Source: Pseudonocardia sulfidoxydans NBRC 16205 (lineage in GTDB: Bacteria > Actinomycetota > Actinomycetes > Mycobacteriales > Pseudonocardiaceae). Taken from it: DNA of 50,551 bases. A program made the translations under genes and the position numbers. The stretch lies in assembly GCF_007989085.1 (NCBI RefSeq), contig NZ_BJVJ01000045.1, positions 1-50,551 of the forward strand, given 5' to 3'. Shown piece after piece: positions 1 through 7,773 of the stretch (positions are counted from its first letter, which is position 1; every line of letters starts with the position of its first letter). The notes beneath the pieces were generated by a model. The model saw nothing but the letters and a program-made list of their open reading frames with translations, searched no databases and was not told the DNA's origin.

Positions 1-467
1 GGGTGCCCGCCGTAGGCGACACGACGCAGCGCCTCGACGAATGCGGCGGTGGTCTCCTCGGGGACCGGGGCCAGCAGACGCTGCTGGACCAGTCCCACCC
101 GCCGGGTCACCTCTCCGAGGGCCGTGCGGGCCAGCGGGGTCAGACTGAGCGACTTCCGTCGCCCGTCGCCCGGGTCCTTGGCGAACCTCAGCCAACCCTG
201 CCCCTCCAGGCGCGCGACGATGTCCGCGGTACTGGACTTGTCCAGCGAGGCGCGTTCGCCGACCGCGCGCTGATCGAGCGCCTGGTCGGAGCCGATGGCG
301 CTGATCACCGCATACTGGGGACCGGTCAGATCCCCGTTGAACTCCTGGCCCCACAGGAACGTGTGACGTTGTTGTGCCCGTCGGATCAGGTGGCCGGTGG
401 CCTCGTCGAGGGCGAGCATCGGGGCCGACTCGCCCTGGGGCTCACGATTCGCCAACGGCTGCGACAC
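1..467 (-). CDS. MarR family transcriptional regulator, 3' end cut by window edge
   Basis: The minus strand reads open from a GTG at 467 to the window edge, about 155 codons, so only a few C-terminal residues should be missing. An AGAGGA lies about 9 nt upstream of the GTG; an internal ATG at 419 is the other possible start. The product has a MarR winged helix: a recognition region with LDKSSTADIV, then the wing DPGDGRRKSLSLTPLA. This style resembles NicR-like MarR repressors of aromatic-acid and nicotinate operons, a family-level resemblance from memory. It is divergent from the RutA-like monooxygenase operon starting at 768, so it probably represses that operon in response to its substrate. 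The specific ligand is unknown. Confidence 0.85.
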   Translation of the reverse strand, partial: MSQPLANREPQGESAPMLALDEATGHLIRRAQQRHTFLWGQEFNGDLTGPQYAVISAIGSDQALDQRAVGERASLDKSSTADIVARLEGQGWLRFAKDPGDGRRKSLSLTPLARTALGEVTRRVGLVQQRLLAPVPEETTAAFVEALRRVAYGGH

Positions 468-630
468 CTGTCGAGGTCCTCTGCTTCGGCGGACACGGTG
501 CGAGAGGTGGTCCTCCGCCCGCCAAGCATACCAGCGGGGCATGGTCGATGCTGTACGTAGTATTTGTGTCGCGCTGCGTCCGGCATTGCCTTGTAGGCGA
601 ACGATGCTCTTCATGCCGGTAAGTCGATCG

Positions 631-659
631 TTGACAGGGGGGACCGCCGGCCGTAGCGT
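631..659 (+). promoter_or_regulatory. putative promoter of the monooxygenase-aldehyde dehydrogenase operon
   Basis: A perfect TTGACA (631-636) is followed after 17 bp by TAGCGT (654-659), which fits the actinobacterial TAnnnT -10 pattern. Transcription would start near 666, leaving a leader of about 100 nt before the GTG at 768. Confidence 0.5.
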
Positions 660-701
660 CTCGATTTGCTCCGTACACGTTGTATTGGAAGCGACCAGGA
701 T

Positions 702-722
702 CGGATGGCAGCGAACCATCCG
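702..722. promoter_or_regulatory. 7-bp inverted repeat in the operon leader (candidate operator)
   Basis: CGGATGG (702-708) and CCATCCG (716-722) are perfect complements separated by 7 nt. The element lies downstream of the putative promoter, where a MarR repressor could act as a roadblock. It could equally be a leader hairpin. Confidence 0.4.
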
Positions 723-767
723 CCACGCAACGAGCACACGGGCCCGTGCGCCGTCGAGGAGGACGCC

Positions 768-1922
768 GTGACTGCAGGAACCACCACCGGGACGAGCCGC
801 GCCGATCAGTCCGCCGTGCGGCACCCGGTCTACAACGACCGCAAGCTCCACCTCGGGACGTTCTCGTCGAACCTCAGCGGAGGCTGCGCGATCTCGACGA
901 TCGACGGCACCCTGGAGGCGACGTGGGACCAGACCCAGGCCCTGGCCACCATGGGCGACCAGATGGACTTCGAGGCGCTCGTCCCCGTCGGACGCTGGAG
1001 AGGTTTCGGCGGCGAGACCAACTTCAACGGCGCCGGCTTCGAGTGTTTCACCTGGGCGGCCGGCATGGGCAGCGCGACCGAGAAGGCCGGTCTGTTCGTC
1101 ACCTCGCACGTGCCGACGATCCACCCCGTCCTCGCGGCGAAGCAGGCCGCGACGATCGACCACATCTCGGCGGGCAGGCTGGCCCTCAACATCGTCACCG
1201 GCTGGCACGCGCCCGAGATCGAGATGTTCGGCGTCAAGCAGCTCCCGCACGACGAGCGCTACGACGTCGCCCAGGAATGGGTCGACATCATCCGGCAGCT
1301 GTGGACCTCCGAGGAGCCCATCAGCGTCGACGGCAAGTACTTCACGGTCACCGACGCGTCCATCGCCCCCAAGCCCGTCCAGACGCCGCACCCGGTTCTC
1401 ATGAACGCCGGCGGTTCCGGCGCGGGACGCCACTTCGGCGCCCGCAACTGCGACGTGGTCTTCGTCAGCTCCGACCTCGCCCAGCAGTCCCCGGAAGCCA
1501 TGCGCGCCAAGGTCGACGACTTCAAGCGGCTCGCCCGAGAGGAGTACGGCCGCGAGATCAAGGTGTGGACCAACGCCTACGTCGTCCAGGAGGACACCGA
1601 GGCCGAGGCCGCGCAGTTCCTGGACTACTACGTCAACCAGCGTGGTGACTGGGAGGCCGTGGAGAACCTCGTCACCAGCATGGGGATGAACTCCCAGTCC
1701 TTCGCCCCCGAGACGATGCAGGCCATGAAGTACCACTTCATCGCCGGCTGGGCCGGGTACCCCGTCGTCGGCACCAAGGAGCAGGTCGCCGACACCCTCA
1801 TCGCGCTCGGTGCGGAGGGCGGACTCGACGGCGTGCTGCTGTCGTGGCCCCGCTACATCCAGGACATGAAGCGTTTCCAGGAGGAGACCTACCCGCTGCT
1901 GGTCCAGGCCGGGGTGCGCTGA
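768..1922 (+). CDS. RutA-like LLM-class flavin-dependent monooxygenase
   Basis: A 384-residue luciferase-like (TIM-barrel) flavin monooxygenase. The GTG at 768 is chosen because AGGAGG at 757-762 lies 5 nt upstream; an ATG at 705 in the same frame has no ribosome site. The motifs RGFGGETNF, AATIDHISAGR and NIVTGW, and the ending VLLSWPRY, match the pyrimidine monooxygenase RutA group, whose members open heterocyclic rings using reduced FMN and oxygen. Pyridine ring-opening monooxygenases of Arthrobacter also belong to the LLM class. The gene overlaps the downstream aldehyde dehydrogenase by 1 bp, so the aldehyde may be its ring-opening product. No flavin reductase is encoded nearby. The substrate is not known; an N-heterocycle or cyclic amide is inferred. 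Confidence 0.85.
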   Translation: MTAGTTTGTSRADQSAVRHPVYNDRKLHLGTFSSNLSGGCAISTIDGTLEATWDQTQALATMGDQMDFEALVPVGRWRGFGGETNFNGAGFECFTWAAGMGSATEKAGLFVTSHVPTIHPVLAAKQAATIDHISAGRLALNIVTGWHAPEIEMFGVKQLPHDERYDVAQEWVDIIRQLWTSEEPISVDGKYFTVTDASIAPKPVQTPHPVLMNAGGSGAGRHFGARNCDVVFVSSDLAQQSPEAMRAKVDDFKRLAREEYGREIKVWTNAYVVQEDTEAEAAQFLDYYVNQRGDWEAVENLVTSMGMNSQSFAPETMQAMKYHFIAGWAGYPVVGTKEQVADTLIALGAEGGLDGVLLSWPRYIQDMKRFQEETYPLLVQAGVR

Positions 1923-3415
1923 TGCCCGCGAACACGCTGGAGGCCAACGAGAAGCGGGTCGCCGAGCTGCTGGACCGGCAGTGGCGGCTGCTCGTCGGCG
2001 GCGAGCTGGTCACCTCGGTGGGCGGCCGCACCTTCCCCGTGTCCAGCCCGTACTCGGGCGAGGTCATCGCCGAGGTGCCCGACGGCACGAAGGACGACGC
2101 GAACCGGGCCGTCGAGGCCGCGGCCGCGGCGTTCCCGGCGTGGGCGGCGTTGTCCGCCGGAGCGCGGGCCGACGCCGTGCGCGCGCTGGCCGACGCGATC
2201 GAGGCACGCGGACACGACCTCGCGCTCCTCGACACCGTCGACGGTGGCGCCCCCGTCGCCGTCATGTCCGCCGACGTGACGATGGCGGTCGACGCCCTGC
2301 GCTACTTCGCGGGCCTCGCCCTGGAGAGCAAGGGCTACACCGTTCCGGCCAGCACGAACCTGCACTACACCGAACTGCAGCCCTACGGCGTCGTCGCGAA
2401 GATCATCCCGTTCAACCACCCGATCATGTTCGCGGCCAGCAAGATCGCCGCACCGCTCGTCGCGGGCAACACGGTCGTCCTCAAGCCGGCCGAGGCGACC
2501 CCGCTGTCCGCGCTGCTGCTCGGCGAGATCTGCGGAGAGGTGCTCCCTGCCGGAGTGGTCAACGTCGTCGTCGGCGACGGCATCGAGGTCCCGGACACGC
2601 TCGTGCGCCACCCCGACGTCTACCGCATCGGGTTCACCGGCAGCGAAGGTGCGGGCCGGGCGATCCAGCGCGCGGCCGCCGAGTCGGCGGTCAAGACCGT
2701 CACCCTCGAGCTGGGTGGCAAGAACGCACTCATCGCGTTCCCGGACGCGGACCTCGACGAGGTCGCCCGCGCCGCCGTGCAGGGCATGAACTTCACCTGG
2801 TCCGGGCAGTCCTGCGGCTCGACGTCGCGGCTGCTGCTGCACGAGGACATCGCCGACGCAGTGGTCGAGCGCGTCGTCCGGCTGCTGCAGGGGCGGACCT
2901 ACCACGCGCCGCTGGACCCCGCGGCGATCCAGGGCACGATCGTCAACCGGACCCAGTACGACCGGGTGCTGGGCTACGTCGAGGCCGCCCGCGCCGAAGG
3001 TGCGCGCGTCGCGGTCGGTGGCGGCCGTCCGGAGGGCGTCGACGAGGGGCTGTTCATCGCGCCGACCGTGCTCGACGACGTGCGGCCGGAGCATCGCGTC
3101 GCGAACGAGGAGATCTTCGGCCCGGTCATCTCGGTGCTGCGCTGGCGCGAGGAGGACGAGGCCGTCGCACTGGCGAACAGCGTGCGCTACGGACTCACCG
3201 GCAGTGTGTTCACCAACGACATCCGGCGAGCCCACCGCGTCGCCCGCGCACTCCAGACCGGCTTCGTGTGGATCAACGCAGCCGGTCCGCACTACGCCGG
3301 TGTGCCCTACGGCGGGTGGAAGAACTCGGGCACCGGCAAGGAGGAGGGCATCGAGGAGCTGCTCAGCTACTCCCAGGTCAAGTCCGTGAACGTCAACCTC
3401 GCAGGCGGGTCCTGA
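1922..3415 (+). CDS. aldehyde dehydrogenase family protein
   Basis: A 497-residue NAD(P)-dependent aldehyde dehydrogenase of normal family length. The ATG at 1922 shares one base with the upstream stop codon, so translation is probably coupled. Visible elements are the N-terminal PFNHP segment with the oxyanion Asn, the FTGSEGAGR nucleotide-binding loop, the general-base Glu in TLELGGKN, the catalytic Cys in SGQSCGS, and the late EEIFGPV motif. It probably oxidises the aldehyde produced by the RutA-like monooxygenase to an acid. Succinate semialdehyde would fit a pyridine-type pathway, but this cannot be told from sequence alone. Confidence 0.9.
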   Translation: MPANTLEANEKRVAELLDRQWRLLVGGELVTSVGGRTFPVSSPYSGEVIAEVPDGTKDDANRAVEAAAAAFPAWAALSAGARADAVRALADAIEARGHDLALLDTVDGGAPVAVMSADVTMAVDALRYFAGLALESKGYTVPASTNLHYTELQPYGVVAKIIPFNHPIMFAASKIAAPLVAGNTVVLKPAEATPLSALLLGEICGEVLPAGVVNVVVGDGIEVPDTLVRHPDVYRIGFTGSEGAGRAIQRAAAESAVKTVTLELGGKNALIAFPDADLDEVARAAVQGMNFTWSGQSCGSTSRLLLHEDIADAVVERVVRLLQGRTYHAPLDPAAIQGTIVNRTQYDRVLGYVEAARAEGARVAVGGGRPEGVDEGLFIAPTVLDDVRPEHRVANEEIFGPVISVLRWREEDEAVALANSVRYGLTGSVFTNDIRRAHRVARALQTGFVWINAAGPHYAGVPYGGWKNSGTGKEEGIEELLSYSQVKSVNVNLAGGS

Positions 3416-3451
3416 GCCTGCGCAGGCCGACGCGTCGCGAACCGGCCGGCT

Positions 3452-3471
3452 GTCGCCCCCCGCCGGGCGAC
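3452..3471. terminator. hairpin terminator between convergent operons
   Basis: GTCGCCC (3452-3458) and GGGCGAC (3465-3471) form a perfect 7-bp stem with a 6-nt loop, in the 60-bp gap between the aldehyde dehydrogenase and the convergent nitrile hydratase operon. There is no T-tract, as is common in actinobacteria. It could serve both directions. Confidence 0.6.
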
Positions 3472-3475
3472 GGCG

Positions 3476-3829
3476 TCAGGGGGAGGGGTCCGGCTCACGG
3501 TCCTCCGGGTTGACGTAACCGGGTTCGAGCAGACCGTTGCGGTGCACGACCTTGTCCAGGGCGGCAACCCAGTGCTCGTAGTACTCCCATCGCCCGCGGG
3601 AGTCGGTGGGCGCGTTCTCCCAGGCGCCGATCTCACTGATCAGCTCCTTCTGGAACGCCTCCCACGGGTAGTGGCCGAACTCGGAGAGCGCGACCGCCAG
3701 ACCGAACGCACGCCGCTGCCACTCGGCGTCGAACGTCGGCTGGTTGCGATCGGTGACGCAGGACGGGTGCAGCTGCGAGCCGGTCGTGACCGGCGCAGCG
3801 ACCGGTTCGGGGGCGGGTGTCGTCGTCAC
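3476..3829 (-). CDS. nitrile hydratase accessory (activator) protein
   Basis: A 117-residue protein that starts at a GTG overlapping the alpha-subunit stop codon by 4 bp (GTGA). The core, with PTFDAEWQRRAFGLAVALSE, PWEAFQKELISEIG and YYEHWVAALD, resembles the N-terminal part of nitrile hydratase beta subunits. This is typical of small activators (P14K/NhlE type) that load the metal into the alpha subunit. The acidic, proline-rich C-terminus (PEDREPDPSP) is ordinary for the family. As third gene of a beta-alpha-activator operon, its role as metallochaperone or self-subunit-swapping partner for a cobalt enzyme is well supported. Confidence 0.88.
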   Translation of the reverse strand: MTTTPAPEPVAAPVTTGSQLHPSCVTDRNQPTFDAEWQRRAFGLAVALSEFGHYPWEAFQKELISEIGAWENAPTDSRGRWEYYEHWVAALDKVVHRNGLLEPGYVNPEDREPDPSP

Positions 3830-4452
3830 GAGCGGGCCGGCGTCTCGACCAGGGCGACGCCCATCATCGACTCCGTCGTCACCAGCTCGGCGAGCTCGGC
3901 CTCCGACATCCCGTCGGTACCAGCGGGTCGCTGCGGCACGACGAACCACCGCGAGTGCCCGCTGACGTCCCACACCCGGATCTCGGTGTCATCGGCGAGA
4001 TCGACGCCGAGCTCGGTCAGGACGGCACGCGGCTCACGCGCGGCGCGGGCGCGGAACACCGGGTCCTTGTACCAGTAGGGCGGAAGTCCGAGGACCGGCC
4101 ACGGGAAGCACGAGCACAGGGTGCAGATGACGACGTTGTGGACTCCGGGTTCGTTGGCCACCGCGGCGAGGTGCTCGCCCTCGGCACCGGCCATGCCGAT
4201 CGGCAGGTCCAGTTCGGCGATGGCGGCCGGGGTGTCGCTGACGAGGCGCTGCGCGAACTCGGCATCGGACCAGGCTCGGGCGACGATCTTCTTCCCGTTG
4301 AGCGGAGTCATCTCCGACTCGAAATAACCCAGCACCTTGTCGACGGTGCCGGCGGCGATGATGCCCTTCTCGATGAGCAGTTTCTCCAGGGCCCGGACCT
4401 GCGCGGCGCTGGCCGCCTCACGGTCGGACGGGTACTCGAAGTGCGAGGTCAT
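3826..4452 (-). CDS. nthA: nitrile hydratase alpha subunit, cobalt type
   Basis: A 208-residue alpha subunit of normal length. The metal-binding claw is CTLCSC with Cys110, Cys113 and Cys115, followed by FPWPVLGLPPYWYK. Thr at the second position marks the cobalt class (iron enzymes have Ser). Two of the cysteines are expected to be oxidised to sulfinic and sulfenic acids. The ATG at 4452 overlaps the beta stop codon (ATGA), and its own stop overlaps the activator start. The enzyme hydrates nitriles to amides in the cytoplasm. No amidase is encoded in the window, so amide hydrolysis must happen elsewhere. A cyanopyridine substrate is possible because of the nearby pyridine pathway, but unproven. 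Confidence 0.95.
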   Translation of the reverse strand: MTSHFEYPSDREAASAAQVRALEKLLIEKGIIAAGTVDKVLGYFESEMTPLNGKKIVARAWSDAEFAQRLVSDTPAAIAELDLPIGMAGAEGEHLAAVANEPGVHNVVICTLCSCFPWPVLGLPPYWYKDPVFRARAAREPRAVLTELGVDLADDTEIRVWDVSGHSRWFVVPQRPAGTDGMSEAELAELVTTESMMGVALVETPARS

Positions 4453-5219
4453 GACGTGGAGTCACCTTCGGGAGCGGTGGCAGCGGGGGAGAGGTAGGAC
4501 TCGTAGAGCTCGGCGTACAGCGGGCCCGAGCCCGCCTCGGCGGCCGCGCCCCAGAGTGTCGCGGGGTCGAACCGGACGAGATAGACCGGGACGGGCTCGC
4601 CGAGGCCGTCGGCCCCGGTCGAGAAGAAGTAGGAGTAGTTGCCCTCGAAGATGCGCTCGACGACGCCGTCGTGACCGCGCAGGTAACCCGGGAGCCGCGT
4701 GTGCTCCGCGGCCGGGGGATTGCGCACGGTGACGGTGTCGCCCACCGCGAAGCGCGGCGTCGCCGGCCCGCGGCGAGGTGAGTCGCCTCCGCGGAGATAG
4801 CGGATGACCTGCTCGTCGATGGCGGGATTCTCGATGTCGGGCAGCGGTGCAGTGGGCTCCTCGCGGAACCGGGCGGTCGCGTCGTCCAGCTCCTCCTGGG
4901 AGATGTAACCGCTCGCGACGAGGTGAGCCGTGATGCCGCCCAGCCACTTCTCGTAGTAGCGGTACTGGAAGTAGGCGAACGGGTTCATCGCCTCGGCGCC
5001 CGCCCGCAGATCGCCCCACGTCCAGCGGGAGTCGAACGTCGTCGGGACGCCGTCGATGTCGTAGCCGCCCGGTGAGTCCCGCAACGAGCTGCTCAGGCCC
5101 ATCATGGCGGTGTGGATCCCGAAGATCCGTTTCTCCCACTCCTGGACGAAGACCTGCTTCTCGAAGTCGATCGGGTCGTCGAGACCTTCGAGGCCACCCA
5201 GGGTGTGCTGGAGCTTCAC
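4449..5219 (-). CDS. nthB: nitrile hydratase beta subunit
   Basis: A 256-residue beta subunit. The GTG at 5219 is chosen because it is preceded by AAGGAGG at 6-nt spacing and gives the usual N-terminus VKLQHTLGGLEG. The N-terminal helical part contains FEKQVFVQEWEKRIFG and RYYEKWLGG; the C-terminal SH3-like barrel contains FAVGDTVTVRN, TRLPGYLRGHDGVVERI and YLVRFDPATLWG. Beta preceding alpha is the gene order usual for cobalt enzymes such as Rhodococcus rhodochrous J1. The operon is divergent from the AraC-type gene at 5447, separated by 227 bp, which probably contains its promoter and activator site. Confidence 0.94.
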   Translation of the reverse strand: MKLQHTLGGLEGLDDPIDFEKQVFVQEWEKRIFGIHTAMMGLSSSLRDSPGGYDIDGVPTTFDSRWTWGDLRAGAEAMNPFAYFQYRYYEKWLGGITAHLVASGYISQEELDDATARFREEPTAPLPDIENPAIDEQVIRYLRGGDSPRRGPATPRFAVGDTVTVRNPPAAEHTRLPGYLRGHDGVVERIFEGNYSYFFSTGADGLGEPVPVYLVRFDPATLWGAAAEAGSGPLYAELYESYLSPAATAPEGDSTS

Positions 5220-5446
5220 AGGCCCTCCTTCGACGGTGAAGAGTTCTCGGCAGACCAGATGTGCTGCCGCCGACGAATGATTCTGGTGAGCAGACACGCC
5301 ACCAGGAGTAACGGCGGGATAACGGTCGTCGCAGGACCGGCCATCCATGCCACGGATTCGGCCATGTGCGTGTGGCCGGGCACGCTCTAGGCTCATCAGG
5401 TGACGAACGAACTGGTCCGGATGTCGGCGCCGGTGTGGAGCCCGGT

Positions 5447-6370
5447 GTGACGCTGAGCGACATTCCCGCGCGCCGGACGCACACGGTGGCCGTGCTGGTC
5501 TACGACGGGGTCCGCCTGCTCGACGTCGCCGTGTCGATGGGCGCGCCCTACCAGGTGCTCGTCTGCTCACCCGACGGGCGTGACGCCCGGACTTCCGGAG
5601 GCCTGCCGCTCGGGGTCGGCTACGCGGCCGACTCCGTGAGCGACCTCGACACCCTCGTGGTTCCCGGTGGAGAGTGCCTGGTCACGGGTCCGACGCCGAC
5701 CGGGCTGCTCGATGCGGTCAAGGTGCTCGCCGCCGGCGCCGGCCGGGTGACGTCGGTGTGCGCGGGGTCGTTCGCGCTGGCCGCCGCCGGCCTTCTGGAC
5801 GGCCGGCGCGCCACCACCCACTGGCGACACACCGCAACGCTGGCCCAGCGGTACCCGGCCGTCAGTGTCGACGAGGACTCGATCTACGTCCGGGACGGAG
5901 AGGTACTGACCTCCGCCGGAGTCAGCGCGGGCATCGACCTGGCCCTCGCGCTGGTCGAGGACGACCACGGTGACGAGCTCGCGCACGCGATCGCGAAGGA
6001 CCTGGTCGTGTTCACCCGGCGGCGCGGCACCGCGCCCCAGATGCCGGTCCCGGCCTGGACGACCCGGCCCCGGCGGCCACAGCTGCGCACGTTGTGCGAC
6101 GAGATCGTCGCTGACCCGGCCGCCGACCACAGCCTCGCGGCCCTCGCCCGACGCGCGGGGCTGAGCGTGCGGCACCTGAGCCGACTGTTCCGCCAGGAGG
6201 TCGGCTGCAGCCCGACGGCGTTCGTCGCGACCGTCCGGCTCGCGGCCGCGCGCACGTTGCTGGACTCGGGGGAGACCGGCGCGAGCGCGGCACGCCGTAG
6301 TGGCATGGGCAGTGAGGAGACGTTGCGTCGTGCACTGCGCCGGGGGCCGACGGCCGAACCGCGTCGCTGA
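5447..6370 (+). CDS. GlxA-type AraC family regulator with DJ-1/PfpI domain
   Basis: A 307-residue regulator when started at the GTG at 5447 (GGAG 6 nt upstream); an in-frame GTG at 5435 is the alternative. Residues about 10-190 form a DJ-1/PfpI (class I amidotransferase-like) domain with the nucleophile-elbow Cys in SVCAGSF. Residues about 215-300 form two AraC helix-turn-helix motifs (LAALARRAGLSVRHLSRLFRQEVG). The C-terminus after the second helix, RRALRRGPTAEPRR, is shorter than usual and could reflect a late frameshift. It faces the nitrile hydratase operon and is its likely activator, with a nitrile or amide as effector (inference). Confidence 0.85.
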   Translation: MTLSDIPARRTHTVAVLVYDGVRLLDVAVSMGAPYQVLVCSPDGRDARTSGGLPLGVGYAADSVSDLDTLVVPGGECLVTGPTPTGLLDAVKVLAAGAGRVTSVCAGSFALAAAGLLDGRRATTHWRHTATLAQRYPAVSVDEDSIYVRDGEVLTSAGVSAGIDLALALVEDDHGDELAHAIAKDLVVFTRRRGTAPQMPVPAWTTRPRRPQLRTLCDEIVADPAADHSLAALARRAGLSVRHLSRLFRQEVGCSPTAFVATVRLAAARTLLDSGETGASAARRSGMGSEETLRRALRRGPTAEPRR

Positions 6371-6448
6371 GGCCCGGACCCTGCTGGACGGTCTGCTCGG
6401 CGCGCCCGGCGGCGACACGCGGCACGCCCTGCGCGGCCGAGCCGAACC

Positions 6449-7048
6449 TCAGGTCCGCGAGCTGTGGTCCACGGTGCGCGACCACAGTAGACCCTCGACA
6501 CCGCCGAGGAACGTGGTGCGGACCGCGTCCGGGTCCGCCAGACAGCCGGCCACCATCGCTCCGTCCCGCAGCATCACGAAGTGTCGGGCCGGTGGCTCGG
6601 CAGGGCCGTCGCCCACCTGGTCGTACAGCTCGGTCATGGCTCCGAGGAACCAGTCGCGGTGCTCCATGACCTGGCGGTGCACCGGGTGCGTCGGGTCGGG
6701 GTACTCGGCTGCGGCGTTGAGAAAGGCGCAGCCGCGGAAGCCCGCGCGCTGGATGTCCGCGGCGATGTCGCTCGCAACCGCACGGATCGCATCCTCGGGC
6801 GCCGTGCTGTCCGCCAGTGATCGGGCGAAGCGCTCCCGCAGCGCATGGTCGGCCTCCCTCAGGTAGGAGGTGACGAGGTCCTCCTTGCTCGGGAAGTGGC
6901 GGTAGAACGTCGCCCGGGTCGTCTCCGCCTCGGTGATGATCCGGTCGACCCCGACCGAGTGCAGTCCCTCGGCGTAGAAGATCCGGCTCGCCGTGTCCAG
7001 CAGTCGTGATCGAGCCTCGGACGGTCGTCCGCTCCCGCCTTGCGTCAT
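6449..7048 (-). CDS. TetR/AcrR family repressor
   Basis: A 199-residue TetR protein. The N-terminal helix-turn-helix spans about residues 15-60 (LLDTASRIFYAEGLHSVGVDRI, then TRATFYRHFPSKEDLV). The C-terminal ligand domain begins with HALRERFARSL and contains GCAFLNAAAEYPDPTHPVH, typical of the YcdC-like group. The gene is divergent from the small membrane protein at 7169. The space between them has two matching copies of a 13-bp operator sequence, so it most likely represses both itself and that gene. Confidence 0.9.
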   Translation of the reverse strand: MTQGGSGRPSEARSRLLDTASRIFYAEGLHSVGVDRIITEAETTRATFYRHFPSKEDLVTSYLREADHALRERFARSLADSTAPEDAIRAVASDIAADIQRAGFRGCAFLNAAAEYPDPTHPVHRQVMEHRDWFLGAMTELYDQVGDGPAEPPARHFVMLRDGAMVAGCLADPDAVRTTFLGGVEGLLWSRTVDHSSRT

Positions 7049-7059
7049 GCGCCCATGCT

Positions 7060-7136
7060 AGATAGAACGTTCATTCTTGACAACCGCGGAGCCGTCCTGC
7101 CACTCTGACGAAGGTCCGAGACCGAACGTTCTATCT
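7060..7136. promoter_or_regulatory. paired TetR operators
   Basis: AGATAGAACGTTC (7060-7072) and GAACGTTCTATCT (7124-7136) are exact reverse complements. Each contains the palindrome GAACGTTC extended on one side by TATCT. They lie just upstream of the two divergent genes at 7048 and 7169, the standard layout for TetR autoregulation plus target control. Confidence 0.75.
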
Positions 7137-7168
7137 CGGATTTCCGTCTGCCGTTGAAGGAGCTTCTC

Positions 7169-7735
7169 GTGAGCACTGCTGTCGCCCCCGTCGTCGCCGG
7201 ATTCGCTCCGGCGCTCCGGCGCCTGTACTTCGTCCGGTTCGCCTTCGCGATCGTGTGGGCGGCTCTACTGCTGCTGACAGGGGGTTCGATCGGGGCGGTC
7301 ACCGCGGTCCTCGTCGTGCTGTACCCGCTGGTCGACGTGGCCGCAGCCGTCGTCGATGCTCGGGCCTCGACCTCGGACTCGACCGTGTCGGTGCCGCGCG
7401 GTCTGTACCTGAACATCGCGATCAGCGTCCTCGCCGCGATCGGCTTGGTCGTCGCCCTGACCTCGGGGGTCCCTGCCGTCCTGCGTGTCTGGGGGGCGTG
7501 GGCCGTCGTGGCCGGCGTGATCCAGCTCGTCGTCGGGATCTCCCGGCGGGCCCTGGGCGGCCAGTGGCCGATGATGCTCAGCGGCGGCATCTCCGTGTTC
7601 GCGGGCACCGGCTTCTTCCTGATGGCGGCCGGGCCGGAGCCCACGCTGGTCAATGTCGCCGGCTACGCCGCGCTCGGTGGCATCTTCTTCCTCGCCTCGG
7701 CGCTGCGCCTCGGTCGTAGCGCACAGGTGAACTGA
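7169..7735 (+). CDS. small multi-pass membrane protein, DUF308/HdeD-like
   Basis: A 188-residue protein with about six hydrophobic segments, among them FAFAIVWAALLLLTGG, IGAVTAVLVVLYPLVDVAAAV, ISVLAAIGLVVALTSG, WAVVAGVIQLVVGI and MLSGGISVFAGTGFFL. The GTG at 7169 is selected because AAGGAG (7157-7162) lies 6 nt upstream. The pattern of paired hydrophobic hairpins fits the DUF308/HdeD family of inner-membrane proteins, whose roles in stress response are poorly defined. It is the presumed target of the adjacent TetR. No catalytic motif is visible. Confidence 0.75.
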   Translation: MSTAVAPVVAGFAPALRRLYFVRFAFAIVWAALLLLTGGSIGAVTAVLVVLYPLVDVAAAVVDARASTSDSTVSVPRGLYLNIAISVLAAIGLVVALTSGVPAVLRVWGAWAVVAGVIQLVVGISRRALGGQWPMMLSGGISVFAGTGFFLMAAGPEPTLVNVAGYAALGGIFFLASALRLGRSAQVN

Positions 7736-7773
7736 CACAGCCTCGCGACGCTCACCCGACGTGCGGGGCCGGG

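Larger units (their letters stand above)
468..767. other. divergent intergenic region, MarR / monooxygenase operon
   Basis: A 300-bp spacer between a minus-strand regulator and a plus-strand operon. It carries a plausible promoter (631-659), an inverted repeat (702-722) and an AGGAGG ribosome site (757-762). Two loosely similar stretches, GTACGTAGTATT near 551 and GTACACGTTGTATT near 673, could be regulator half-sites, but the match is weak. No convincing gene lies here. Confidence 0.5.

Noticed and set aside
3..560. A 185-codon plus-strand reading frame at the left edge
   Set aside because: It lies opposite the MarR gene, whose translation has clear winged-helix motifs; the plus-strand product is low-complexity with no family motif.
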